A stretch of DNA of 9,452 bases from positions 1 to 9,452 of the forward strand of contig JAHEZA010000057.1 in NCBI GenBank assembly GCA_023251335.1. The letters run 5' to 3'. A program made the translations under genes and the position numbers. The DNA is from Chitinophagaceae bacterium. GTDB lineage: Bacteria > Bacteroidota > Bacteroidia > Chitinophagales > Chitinophagaceae. Position 1 is the first letter of the stretch. The number at the start of each line of letters is the position of its first letter. The notes under the pieces are model-generated. The model was not told the DNA's origin. It did not search any database and was given only the letters and a program-made list of their open reading frames with translations. This document shows, in pieces, positions 1 to 7,503 of the stretch.

Positions 1-873
1 AACAGTGCTTTGCTAAGCCGTTGCCAGGTTTATATATTAAAATCATTGGACAATGATGGGTTGGTGGAATTGATAAACCATGCCATAAAAGAAGATGTAG
101 TTCTCTCAAAATTAAATATCGAAATAAAAGAAACGGAAGCGTTAATTAATTTGTCAGGTGGCGATGCCAGGCGACTATTGAATCTGCTGGAGCTTACCGT
201 GAATCAGCTTTCCTTAAAAGATAATTCAAAAGAAGAGATTGCCATAACAAACACCGCAGTAATAAACGCGGCGCAACAAAAAGTAGCGCTTTATGATAAA
301 AAAGGCGAGCAGCACTATGATATCATTTCGGCATTTATAAAATCTATTCGGGGCAGCGATCCAAACGCGGCGGTGTATTGGATGGCGCGAATGATAGAAG
401 GTGGAGAAGATGTAAAATTTATTGCGCGGCGAATGGTAATCCTGGCAAGTGAAGATATCGGGAACGCGAATCCTACGGCGCTGGTTTTAGCCACCAATAC
501 TTTCCAGGCAGTAAATATGATCGGGTATCCGGAAGCCAATATTATTTTGTCTCAATGCGCCACCTATCTCGCTTCATCGCCAAAAAGTAATGCGGCAGTA
601 GCGGCTATCGGTAAAGCGCAAACGTTGGTAAAAGAATACGGTGATTTACCAGTTCCATTAGCGATCAGAAACGCACCAACTAAATTAATGAAGGATTTGA
701 ATTACGGTAAAAATTACAAATACGCTCATAGTTTTGAAAACAATTTTGTTGAGATGGAGTTTCTTCCGGAGAAGATAAAAAATACATTGATTTATGATCC
801 CGGAAAAAATGCGAGAGAGGACGAATTACGCAAATTTTTGAAACTGAGGTGGAAGGATAAATACGGGTATTAA
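1..873 (+). CDS. rarA: Replication-associated recombination protein A (RarA/MgsA), AAA+ ATPase, 5'-truncated by the window edge
   Basis: The reading frame is open from base 1, so the gene starts outside the window; 290 C-terminal residues are visible and roughly the first third is missing. The fragment opens with NSALLSRCQVY, the arginine-finger region of the RarA/WRNIP1 clamp-loader-like family. LSGGDARRLLN follows at visible residues 51-61, the sensor-2 motif of the AAA+ lid. The rest, from about residue 92 (VALYDKKGEQHYD, then the SIRGSDPNAAVYWMARM block, and ILASEDIGNANP), is the helical tetramerisation domain specific to RarA. The family acts at stalled replication forks and on single-stranded DNA gaps in the cytoplasm, interacting with SSB. 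Walker A and B cannot be checked here. No T-rich hairpin terminator follows the stop. A generic clamp-loader subunit is excluded by the C-terminal domain. Confidence 0.95.
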   Translation, partial: NSALLSRCQVYILKSLDNDGLVELINHAIKEDVVLSKLNIEIKETEALINLSGGDARRLLNLLELTVNQLSLKDNSKEEIAITNTAVINAAQQKVALYDKKGEQHYDIISAFIKSIRGSDPNAAVYWMARMIEGGEDVKFIARRMVILASEDIGNANPTALVLATNTFQAVNMIGYPEANIILSQCATYLASSPKSNAAVAAIGKAQTLVKEYGDLPVPLAIRNAPTKLMKDLNYGKNYKYAHSFENNFVEMEFLPEKIKNTLIYDPGKNAREDELRKFLKLRWKDKYGY

Positions 874-908
874 GTAGAGAAGCTTTCGGGCTATGCACTT
901 TAAGAAGC

Positions 909-992
909 AGTAAACGAACAAATTATTGAGATTCTTATTCGTTGAGCCTCATGTCTTCACCCTTAGTCCTGGGGAAAAGTAAACGAACAAAT
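909..992. repeat. Exact 15-bp direct repeat pair in the rarA-acetyltransferase spacer
   Basis: AGTAAACGAACAAAT occurs at 909-923 and again at 978-992, 69 bp apart. The flanking bases differ (c/a before, t/a after), so the identity is exactly 15 bp. The first copy can also pair imperfectly with TTATTCGTT at 935-943 (AACGAACAA at 913-921, one mismatch). Its role is unknown: it could be a regulator binding-site pair, or the relic of a small duplication. No promoter element of the TAnnTTTG type was found in this spacer. Confidence 0.6.
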
Positions 993-1030
993 AAACCAGA
1001 TTCATAATCACCATTCCCGTTTTCATAAAT

Positions 1031-1501
1031 ATGATCTATTGGCAATGCAAATCATTTTCTGAATTGACTGCTGAAGAGATTTATAAAATCCTTCAACTAC
1101 GCAATGAAATTTTTGTTGTGGAGCAAAATTGTGTTTACCAGGACTGTGATAATAAAGACCAGGAAGCATTTCATCTTATGGCTCGGGAAAACCACAACTT
1201 AATTGCCTATTCGCGATTGTTGCGGCCAGGCCTTTCCTATTCTGATGCCGCATCTATCGGCAGGATTTGTGTATCTGCTGCTTCAAGAAGAAAAAATTCA
1301 GGAAAATCACTAATGCGAAAATCAATCGAAGAGACGTATCGTTTGTTCGGGAATATCGATATCAAAATTAGTGCGCAGTTATATCTAAAACGATTTTACG
1401 AATCGTTTTCTTTTGTGCCACTTGGAGATGTTTATCTTGAAGATGGAATAGAGCACATTCAGATGAGAAAAAAATTCCAGGGAGTTATAAATGCAATATA
1501 A
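1031..1501 (+). CDS. GNAT-family N-acetyltransferase, ElaA type
   Basis: A 156-residue protein with the ElaA subfamily layout. The N-terminal block LRNEIFVVEQNCVYQDCDNKD (about residues 23-43) is the ElaA signature, followed by the HLMAR strand. The acetyl-CoA-binding beta4-alpha3 region is IGRICVSAASRRKNSGKSLM (76-95). The C-terminal block has an AQLYLKRFYESFSFVPLG segment (115-132) and EDGIEHIQM (137-145). Proteins of this type are predicted cytoplasmic acetyl-CoA-dependent acyltransferases; the acceptor substrate is not established for most members and cannot be read here. The pyrophosphate loop, normally R/Q-x-x-G-x-G/A, reads R86-R-K-N89-S-G91, with Asn in place of the first Gly. The ATG at 1031 fits the family N-terminus; no Shine-Dalgarno sequence is visible, as usual in Bacteroidota. 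It is probably a single-gene unit. Confidence 0.88.
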   Translation: MIYWQCKSFSELTAEEIYKILQLRNEIFVVEQNCVYQDCDNKDQEAFHLMARENHNLIAYSRLLRPGLSYSDAASIGRICVSAASRRKNSGKSLMRKSIEETYRLFGNIDIKISAQLYLKRFYESFSFVPLGDVYLEDGIEHIQMRKKFQGVINAI

Positions 1502-1503
1502 GG

Positions 1504-1520
1504 TTAACGTAAACCGTTAA
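1504..1520. other. Small inverted repeat just after the acetyltransferase stop
   Basis: TTAACG (1504-1509) and CGTTAA (1515-1520) form a perfect 6-bp stem around a 5-base loop, two bases beyond the stop codon. No T-tract follows, so it is a weak candidate for a 3'-end stabilising hairpin or an operator rather than an intrinsic terminator. Confidence 0.3.
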
Positions 1521-1590
1521 TAGGATATTACCAGAAATAAGAATTTGGTAATACATGAATCCTATTTATCGAAAAAGAAATCAATTTCTA

Positions 1591-2592
1591 ATGAAAACAC
1601 GTTTACATACCTTATGCGTTACATGTTTCATATTCTTCGTGCTGTGTGTTTCACTTCCTGAAACAAGTTATTCGCAATCTATTATAATAGGTAATGAAAA
1701 ATCGAGATTTGAAATTGGATTGAATATAGGTCCTTCGTTTTTTCTTGGCGATTTGGGAGGCCACGCAGGGAAAGGGCAGCGATTTGTAAAAGACCTGAAT
1801 TTGCCGTTAACTAAATTAATGGTTGGTGCTTTTGCCACTTATTATCCTAATGAATGGATGGGTGTAAGACTTGCCGCACAATATGGTAAAATTTCTGCCG
1901 AGGATGAAATCATCACTACCAAGGGAGAAGATGAATTATACAGGAAACAACGCAACCTGAACTTCAGGTCGAATATTTTTGAAACCTACCTGGCGGGAGA
2001 ACTGTATCCTCTAATGTTGCTTCACAAAAACGATGCGGATTATACACCCAGGTTAAGGCCTTATGGCGTTATTGGTGTAGGCTATCTTCACTTTAACCCG
2101 CAAGGATCTTTAACTGATGCTAATGGTAATCAAACTTGGTATGACTTAAGGCCGTTGCATACGGAAGGGCAAGGATTTCCTGAGTATCCCGAGAGAAAAG
2201 AATATTCGCTTAGTCAGATTAACATCCCAATGGGAGCGGGTTTTAAATATTACCTTTCGCCCAGGATTACTTTAAGCATAGAGGTACTATTAAGAAAATC
2301 ATTTACTGATTATATTGATGACGTAAGTACTGAATATATTGATCCTAATTTGTTTGATAAATACTTAAGTCCACATGACGCAACCATTGCCAGGCAAATT
2401 TCAGATAAAGTTTTTGCTATTGTGAATCCGGGCCTTTCAAGAAATTCTCCGGGAACTCAAAGAGGAAATCCTCACCAAAACGATTCTTACTTTACCACGT
2501 TCTTTAAGTTTGGAATCAGGTTAGGACCGGTTTATAAAAATAAATATGATCAGCATGTCGCAAGTATGATGCGATGCCCAAGCAGATTTTAA
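1591..2592 (+). CDS. Exported outer-membrane beta-barrel protein, possibly PorG/DUF6089-like
   Basis: From the ATG at 1591 the protein has 333 residues. It begins with a classic signal peptide: MKTRLH, a hydrophobic stretch rich in F, L, C and V, and a likely cleavage near ETSYS|QS. An in-frame ATG at 1555 adds 12 residues (MNPIYRKRNQFL) and would give an unusually long basic n-region, so 1591 is preferred. The mature part alternates polar and aromatic residues as in beta-strands: FEIGLNIGPSFFLGDLGG, WMGVRLAAQYG, LRPYGVIGVGYLHF, IPMGAGFKYYLSPRITLSIEVLLRKSF, and FFKFGIRLG near the end. The chain ends in Phe, typical of barrel proteins. The GDLGG...GKG...F opening and the NLNFRSNIFE block resemble PorG/DUF6089 barrels, but that is recognition by eye. 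The exact role is unknown; the location is predicted to be the outer membrane. No TAnnTTTG promoter element is evident upstream. Confidence 0.75.
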   Translation: MKTRLHTLCVTCFIFFVLCVSLPETSYSQSIIIGNEKSRFEIGLNIGPSFFLGDLGGHAGKGQRFVKDLNLPLTKLMVGAFATYYPNEWMGVRLAAQYGKISAEDEIITTKGEDELYRKQRNLNFRSNIFETYLAGELYPLMLLHKNDADYTPRLRPYGVIGVGYLHFNPQGSLTDANGNQTWYDLRPLHTEGQGFPEYPERKEYSLSQINIPMGAGFKYYLSPRITLSIEVLLRKSFTDYIDDVSTEYIDPNLFDKYLSPHDATIARQISDKVFAIVNPGLSRNSPGTQRGNPHQNDSYFTTFFKFGIRLGPVYKNKYDQHVASMMRCPSRF

Positions 2593-2643
2593 AAATAATT
2601 TGAAACGCGTGCTTGTTCCCCAAAAAGAAGCGTAATGTAATAT

Positions 2644-2690
2644 AAGATGAGGCTCAAAGAATAATTCCCCAGCGCCTCATCTTTTTATTT
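2644..2690 (+). terminator. Intrinsic terminator after the outer-membrane protein gene, abutting uvrA
   Basis: AAGATGAGGC (2644-2653) pairs perfectly over 10 bp with GCCTCATCTT (2674-2683) around a 20-base loop, and a T-rich run (TTTTTATTTT from 2682) follows on the plus strand. It lies 52 bp after the stop of the upstream gene. The T-tract overlaps the last codons of the convergent uvrA. On the minus strand the same stem follows the uvrA stop, but the downstream bases are less T-rich (TATATTACATT), so termination there may be weaker. Confidence 0.8.
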
Positions 2691-5573
2691 TGCGATCAAT
2701 TCTTCTTTTAAAAATTGACCGGTAAAACTTTGTTTTACTTCCCCGAGCTTTTCAGGAGTTCCTTCAAACAAAATTTTGCCACCGGCATCGCCACCCTCGG
2801 GTCCCAGGTCAATAATGTAATCGGCAATTTTTATGACATCCATATTGTGTTCAATAACTAGCACAGTGTTGCCTCTGTCTACCAGTTTGTTTAACACATC
2901 TGCCAGATGCTGGATATCTCTGAAATGCAGTCCGGTAGTGGGCTCATCTAAAATATAAAATGTTTTACCGGTATCTCGCTTACTTAGCTCGGTAGATAAT
3001 TTTACTCGCTGGGCTTCTCCGCCACTAAGCGTTACAGCGCTTTGGCCAAGCGTAATATATCCAAGTCCTACTTCCTGCAGCACTTTAATTTTTCGATAGA
3101 GATAGGGAACATTTTTAAAAAATTCTACTGCTTCATCCACAGTCATCTCAAGCACATCACTGATGGATTTGCCTTTATATCTTATTTCCAGCGTTTCGCG
3201 GTTATATCTTTTACCATTGCATTTTTCACATTTCACATATACATCGGGAAGGAAATTCATTTCTATAACTCTCATACCGCCTCCTTCACACACATCGCAT
3301 CGGCCGCTCTTCACATTGAAAGAAAATCTACCGGGTTTATATCCCCTGATCTTTGCCTCAGGTATAGCTGCGAAAAGTGCTCTGATATCGGTAAAAAACC
3401 CACAATAGGTTGCAGGATTACTTCTTGGAGTTCTTCCAATGGGAGATTGGTCTATCTCTACCACCTTATCAACGTATTCCAGGCCTTCAATACTCTTGTA
3501 CGGAAGCGGGGTTGTCTTGCTTTTATAAGCATGAAAGCTTAAAATAGGATATAATGTTTCGTTGATTAGCGTAGATTTTCCACTACCGCTTACTCCGGTA
3601 ACGCAAATAAATTTCCCGAGTGGAAAAGTGGCAGTTACATTTTTTAAATTATTTCCTGAAGCTCCTTTTAATATGAGCAAATGTCCATTTCCCTTTCGTC
3701 TTTTTGTGGGAATTTTTATTTGCGTTTCTCCATTCAAATAAGAAGAAGTGAGCGTGTTTAATTTAAGAAAATTCGCCGGAGTACCCTTTGCAACTACCTG
3801 GCCACCGTGCTTTCCGGCATCGGGGCCGATGTCAATCAAATAATCAGATGCAAGCATAATATCTTTATCATGCTCTACTACTAAAACGCTGTTACCAATG
3901 TCACGTAAATTTTTCAACGCTTTTATTAGTTGACGGTTATCCCGTTGGTGGAGCCCAATACTGGGTTCATCTAAAATATAGGTGATGCCCTGCAACTGCG
4001 AACCTATTTGTGTGGCGAGTCTGATGCGTTGCGATTCGCCACCGCTAAGGCTCCTGGATGGTCTGTTCAATGAAAGATAGGTTAATCCTACATCGAGCAG
4101 AAACTGAATTCTTTCTCTTATTTCTTTTAAAACATCTCGTGCAATAATATTTTGTTTTTTGCTTAATCTCTTTTCAATCCCTTCAAACCATGCTGATAAT
4201 TTTACAAGATCCATTTCGCTTAATTCAGCAATATTTTTTCCATCAATTTTAAACCAAAGGCTTTCTTTTTTTAAACGCTTTCCATCACAGGAAGGACAAG
4301 TTTTGAGTGCCATGAATTTTTCAACCCATCCTCTCAGGCTATCGTTTGTTGTTTCAGAATGGAACCATCGCCTGATCATATTTACTACGCCTTCATATTC
4401 GCCGGAGGGATACTCGTTTTGAGAATAAATTTCAGCAGACGATTCTTCATTATCATTGTTCCTGGCCGGTTTGTTTTCATTTCCAAATAATACCAGATTC
4501 AACGCCTTTTCCGGAAGGCTTTTTATTGGCTTATCGAGACTGAATTTGTGTTTTTTTGCCAGTTGCTGTACCTGCTTAAAAACGTGGGCATCTCTCTCCT
4601 CGCCCAGCGGTTCAATACCGCCCTCATTGATACTTAATTTATCATTCGGGATAATAGCTTCGAGATTTACCTGGTAAACATTCCCCAATCCTTTGCAAAC
4701 AGGACATGCTCCATAAGGCGAATTAAATGAAAACGCGTTTGGCGATGGTTCTTCATAACTTATTCCAGAATCTTCGCACATTAGCTGTCGACTGTACTGT
4801 ACCAATTGATTTGCATTGCTTATCAAAAGGAATAATAGCCCATTTCCTAACTGCAACCCTTTTTGTACACTTTCGCTTAGCCTTACTGTTTGATCAACAT
4901 CAGCAGACAACCGGTCGACCACGAGTTCTATGTCATGAATTTTATAACGATCAATTTGCATCTTCGGCGCCAGGTCTTTTATTTCGCCATCAATTCTTAT
5001 TTTAAGAAACCCTTTTTTTCTTACTTCTTCGAATAATTCACGATAGTGCCCTTTTCGGCCTCGCACAAGTGGCGCAAGGACAATAATTTTTTCCCCGAAA
5101 AATTTTGATAAAATATTAGAAACAATTTCCTCTTCGCTCCATTTTATCATTCTTTTGCCGGTGTTATAACTGTAAGCCTCACCTATTCGTGCAAAAAGCA
5201 AACGCAGAAAGTCATATACTTCGGTAACTGTTCCAACGGTGCTACGTGGATTTTTGTTGGTCGTTTTTTGTTCGATAGAAATAACAGGCGAAAGTCCGGT
5301 TATCTTATCCACATCAGGTCTTTCCATATCGCCCATAAACTGGCGCGCATAAGCTGAAAAGCTTTCCATATACCGGCGTTGGCCTTCCGAAAAAATAGTA
5401 TCGAAAGCGAGTGAGGATTTTCCGCTACCGCTAATGCCGGTAACAACTACCAGTTTATTTTTGGGAATAGAAATGTCTATATTCTTGAGGTTATGTTCCC
5501 TGGCACCGAAAACCTCTATGTTATCTTTTTCCGTATATATTTCTGAAAAATTTTGATGCTCTTTTTTGACCAT
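2685..5573 (-). CDS. uvrA: Excinuclease ABC subunit UvrA (DNA damage recognition ATPase)
   Basis: A complete 962-residue UvrA, the dimeric damage sensor of nucleotide excision repair that loads UvrB on lesions. Module I has Walker [10 protein letters not shown] (46-54), the UvrB-binding/signature region, [12 protein letters not shown] (509-520) and Walker B YILDEPS (532-538). Module II has GVSGSGKST (660-668), [12 protein letters not shown] (849-860) and YILDEPT (873-879). Cys pairs at 290/293 and 426/429, and at 759/762 and 782/785 (CDVCEGGG... KCEKCNG), supply the zinc sites. The insertion block [13 protein letters not shown] carries Cys where many UvrAs have Thr. Asn/Glu/Ser-rich residues around 364-390 ([18 protein letters not shown]) look like a variable loop. 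Length and motifs match the housekeeping class, not the shorter UvrA2-like or drug-resistance forms. The start at 5573 is placed by the MVKKEHQ... leader and a nearby promoter element. uvrB is not adjacent, which is usual. Confidence 0.98.
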   Translation of the reverse strand: MVKKEHQNFSEIYTEKDNIEVFGAREHNLKNIDISIPKNKLVVVTGISGSGKSSLAFDTIFSEGQRRYMESFSAYARQFMGDMERPDVDKITGLSPVISIEQKTTNKNPRSTVGTVTEVYDFLRLLFARIGEAYSYNTGKRMIKWSEEEIVSNILSKFFGEKIIVLAPLVRGRKGHYRELFEEVRKKGFLKIRIDGEIKDLAPKMQIDRYKIHDIELVVDRLSADVDQTVRLSESVQKGLQLGNGLLFLLISNANQLVQYSRQLMCEDSGISYEEPSPNAFSFNSPYGACPVCKGLGNVYQVNLEAIIPNDKLSINEGGIEPLGEERDAHVFKQVQQLAKKHKFSLDKPIKSLPEKALNLVLFGNENKPARNNDNEESSAEIYSQNEYPSGEYEGVVNMIRRWFHSETTNDSLRGWVEKFMALKTCPSCDGKRLKKESLWFKIDGKNIAELSEMDLVKLSAWFEGIEKRLSKKQNIIARDVLKEIRERIQFLLDVGLTYLSLNRPSRSLSGGESQRIRLATQIGSQLQGITYILDEPSIGLHQRDNRQLIKALKNLRDIGNSVLVVEHDKDIMLASDYLIDIGPDAGKHGGQVVAKGTPANFLKLNTLTSSYLNGETQIKIPTKRRKGNGHLLILKGASGNNLKNVTATFPLGKFICVTGVSGSGKSTLINETLYPILSFHAYKSKTTPLPYKSIEGLEYVDKVVEIDQSPIGRTPRSNPATYCGFFTDIRALFAAIPEAKIRGYKPGRFSFNVKSGRCDVCEGGGMRVIEMNFLPDVYVKCEKCNGKRYNRETLEIRYKGKSISDVLEMTVDEAVEFFKNVPYLYRKIKVLQEVGLGYITLGQSAVTLSGGEAQRVKLSTELSKRDTGKTFYILDEPTTGLHFRDIQHLADVLNKLVDRGNTVLVIEHNMDVIKIADYIIDLGPEGGDAGGKILFEGTPEKLGEVKQSFTGQFLKEELIAK

Positions 5574-5584
5574 ATTGAAGTATG

Positions 5585-5592
5585 CAAATTTA
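5585..5592 (-). promoter_or_regulatory. Bacteroidota-type -7 promoter element for uvrA
   Basis: On the minus strand this reads TAAATTTG, a perfect match to the TAnnTTTG consensus recognised by the Bacteroidota housekeeping sigma factor. It lies about 11 bases upstream of the uvrA ATG, so the mRNA would have a very short leader. No convincing TTG/TTTG -33 box is present at the usual spacing. Confidence 0.5.
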
Positions 5593-5600
5593 GCATTTAA

Positions 5601-5633
5601 TCATTTGCTGGTATTATTCGCTAATGCAAATGA
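5601..5633. repeat. Perfect 8-bp inverted repeat upstream of uvrA
   Basis: TCATTTGC (5601-5608) and GCAAATGA (5626-5633) are perfect inverted copies separated by 17 bp. They lie immediately upstream of the predicted uvrA -7 element. The half-site spacing, about two and a half helical turns centre to centre, is compatible with a dimeric regulator. The word ATGCAAAT within the right arm also recurs at 5582-5589. An operator role is only inferred. Confidence 0.4.
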
Positions 5634-6010
5634 CCTTGTTATTTAATAGTTAATAATAAGAGGGTGAAAGAAAAATCAAGAATAACGGATTTTTATTTAT
5701 TTACTGTAAAACAAATTGTATCCCAATTAATAATATCCGACAAAGGATTAGGAAAGAAGGGTGAACAAATCGAATTCTGTCGATAAGAGATAATAATTTT
5801 CATTTTTATTTAAGAAGTTGATTTTTTTCAAGATGTTTTTTGTAGTTTTATTTTTTCAATTCCAAAGAAAGCCGCGTATTTTTTCTACTTTAACAGAATA
5901 ATTATTTGAATCCTTTTTACAATAATTAAAATACCTTCTCGTTTAATGTAAATGGCGGTTAATATTTTTTGAGAACCAATCAAAAAAGCGAGAGATTTTT
6001 AAATTAATAT
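5634..6010. other. Long AT-rich uvrA-gldK intergenic region with clustered T-tracts
   Basis: No credible gene is seen in this stretch. It is strongly AT-rich, with T-runs of 4-7 bases at 5797-5800, 5803-5807, 5822-5828, 5836-5841, 5846-5849, 5851-5856 and 5879-5884. Several are about 9-20 bp apart, which could give intrinsic curvature or an UP-like upstream region for gldK. The only short frame noted encodes a 22-residue hydrophobic peptide (5833-5901) that I do not accept as a gene. No hairpin with a T-tract, riboswitch or tRNA-like structure was recognised. Confidence 0.45.
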
Positions 6011-6018
6011 TACATTTG
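6011..6018 (+). promoter_or_regulatory. Bacteroidota-type -7 promoter element for the gldKLM operon
   Basis: TACATTTG is a perfect TAnnTTTG match ending 24 bases upstream of the gldK ATG. A start site a few bases downstream would leave a leader of about 15-20 bases (A-rich, no Shine-Dalgarno). The nearest TTTG upstream (5968-5971) is too distant to be its -33 partner, so only half of the promoter is supported. No comparable TAnnTTTG element was found in the gldK-gldL or gldL-gldM gaps, consistent with one operon. Confidence 0.55.
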
Positions 6019-6042
6019 CCCTTACCCTCAAAGTTAAAAACA

Positions 6043-7323
6043 ATGAAAAACAAGTTTTTCACAACATTAGCAGTCGTTGCTGTCACGTTACCCAGTTGTG
6101 GTAAATTCGGAAAGTCGAAAGGTCTTCCCAATGATGGGCAACTTCACGGAGTAGCGCCAGAAGCGCGTTATGTATTACCAAAGCCACCTGGAATGGTGTA
6201 TGTTCCACCCGGAACCTTTCACATGGGACCGAGTGATGAAGACGTGAACTATACCTATACTGCAAGGAATAAGCAGGTATCGATTAACGGATTCTGGATG
6301 GATGCCACCGAAATCACCAACAATGAATATCGCCAGTTTACCAATTATGTTCGGGATTCAATTGCCGCTAAATTAATGGGATATGTAAAACAAGGTGCTG
6401 ATGGCAATGAATATATTGACGAGGCAAAAATGAAAACCATCAAATGGGAAGATAAAGCAACGCTGGAAAAAATTGATGCGATGATCGTTACTCCTGATAA
6501 CCGGATTTTTGGGAAAAAAGAAATTGATCCCAATAAAATTGTGTATCATTCAGAAACATTTGATTACGATGCCGCCGCCGCCAATCGCGACCCCAATGTT
6601 CCCCGGAGTAAATTCATCGTTAAGAAAGATATTCCTATATACCCTGACACATTAGTATGGGTGAGAGACTTTGCTTACTCTTATAATGAACCAATGTCTA
6701 AACAGTACTTCAGCCATCCGGCATTTGGAAATTATCCTGTAGTCGGCGTGAACTGGAAGCAGGCAACAGCGTTCTGTGAATGGAGAACTCAAACTTTAAA
6801 TTCATATTTAATAAGCAAGAAGCGGTCTGCTGAAACGGATTTCCGTTTACCTACAGAAGCGCAATGGGAATATGCCGCCAGAGGCGGAAGGTCTCAGTCT
6901 CCTTACCCGTGGGGTGGCCCCTACCTTAGAAACCGGAAAGGATGTTTACTGGCAAACTTTAAACCTGGTCGTGGCAACTATCCCGAAGATGGAGGATTTT
7001 ACACAGTGCGCGGCGATGCTTACTGGCCGAATGATTTTGGATTGTATTGCATGGCAGGAAATGTAGCCGAATGGACTTCTTCGCTTTATTACGAAGGTGG
7101 ATATAATTTTCAACACGATATGAACCCAACTATACGGTGGAACGCAAAAGACCAGGATCCTCCACGTATGAAACGCAAAGTGATTCGTGGCGGTAGTTGG
7201 AAAGATGTTGGATATTACCTGCAAACAAGCACTCGTGCTTTTGAATACCAGGATACCGCAAAATCATACATCGGTTTTCGCTGCGTGATTGATTTGCCAC
7301 CTTCTACCAGCAAAAAAAAGTAA
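6043..7323 (+). CDS. gldK: Type IX secretion / gliding motility lipoprotein GldK (PorK), FGE-sulfatase fold
   Basis: A 426-residue lipoprotein. The ATG at 6043 gives a lipoprotein signal peptide, MKNKFFTTLAVVAVTLPSC, with lipobox LPSC and Cys19 as the lipidated residue; an in-frame TTG at 6016 would spoil this and is not used. The mature protein is a formylglycine-generating-enzyme-like domain: GMVYVPPGTFHMG (50-62), GFWMDATEITNNEYRQF (83-99), YPVVGVNWKQATAFCEWR (231-248), FRLPTEAQWEYAARGG (267-282), GLYCMAGNVAEW (333-344), VIRGGSW (380-386) and a final GFR. The catalytic Cys pair of true FGEs, expected after RGGSW, is absent, so it is structural. GldK forms a periplasmic ring with GldN beneath the outer membrane and is driven by GldLM. 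The long insert at about 105-225 is usual for GldK-like members. The C-terminus is basic (STSKKK). The following gldL and gldM separate it from the related GldJ. Confidence 0.93.
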   Translation: MKNKFFTTLAVVAVTLPSCGKFGKSKGLPNDGQLHGVAPEARYVLPKPPGMVYVPPGTFHMGPSDEDVNYTYTARNKQVSINGFWMDATEITNNEYRQFTNYVRDSIAAKLMGYVKQGADGNEYIDEAKMKTIKWEDKATLEKIDAMIVTPDNRIFGKKEIDPNKIVYHSETFDYDAAAANRDPNVPRSKFIVKKDIPIYPDTLVWVRDFAYSYNEPMSKQYFSHPAFGNYPVVGVNWKQATAFCEWRTQTLNSYLISKKRSAETDFRLPTEAQWEYAARGGRSQSPYPWGGPYLRNRKGCLLANFKPGRGNYPEDGGFYTVRGDAYWPNDFGLYCMAGNVAEWTSSLYYEGGYNFQHDMNPTIRWNAKDQDPPRMKRKVIRGGSWKDVGYYLQTSTRAFEYQDTAKSYIGFRCVIDLPPSTSKKK

Positions 7324-7386
7324 GTGATCATTAACTTAATAAAAGAAAAAAGTAGCTCCATAGATTAAATTTTAGTTCAACATTTT

Positions 7387-7423
7387 AGTGCTTATATTAA
7401 TATCAAAAATTAATACTAGCATT
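7387..7423 (+). other. Imperfect hairpin in the gldK-gldL spacer
   Basis: Two 15-base arms (7387-7401 and 7409-7423) match as an inverted repeat at 12 of 15 positions around a 7-base loop ATCAAAA. The inner 7 bp (TATTAAT/ATTAATA) are perfect and an outer TGCT/AGCA block also pairs. TTATTG follows, which is only a weak T-tract. It may set the relative amounts of gldK and gldLM message, by partial termination or mRNA processing. The word AACATTTTAG occurs at 7379-7388 and again at 7432-7441. Confidence 0.35.
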
Positions 7424-7503
7424 TTATTGCGAACATTTTAGAAAAATAAATACTCGAAAAAACAACCCCAAAAAATAACCCAAACAATTAAATTTCAATT
7501 ATT

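Noticed and set aside
1555..1590. Upstream ATG of the outer-membrane protein gene (MNPIYRKRNQFL)
   Set aside because: Possible, but the Met at 1591 (MKTRLH...) gives a normal-length signal peptide; left as an alternative rather than the call.
3042..3542. Plus-strand 166-codon frame inside uvrA
   Set aside because: Antisense shadow of the highly conserved second ATPase module and zinc region of UvrA; its translation is low-complexity Ser/His/Phe-rich with no family resemblance.
5833..5901. A 22-codon plus-strand frame encoding a hydrophobic peptide (MFFVVLFFQFQ...)
   Set aside because: It is produced by the T-rich composition of the spacer; no initiation signal, promoter or family resemblance supports it.
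6016..6042. Upstream TTG start for gldK adding MPLPSKLKT
   Set aside because: It overlaps the TAnnTTTG promoter element and pushes the lipoprotein signal peptide away from the N-terminus; ATG 6043 gives a normal signal ending in LPSC.
5943..6131. Minus-strand 62-codon frame across the gldK start
   Set aside because: It overlaps the gldK promoter and signal peptide on the opposite strand and has no recognisable features.
6043..7323. GldK as an active formylglycine-generating enzyme (sulfatase maturation)
   Set aside because: The fold is shared, but the catalytic cysteine pair is missing and the gene is followed by gldL and gldM.
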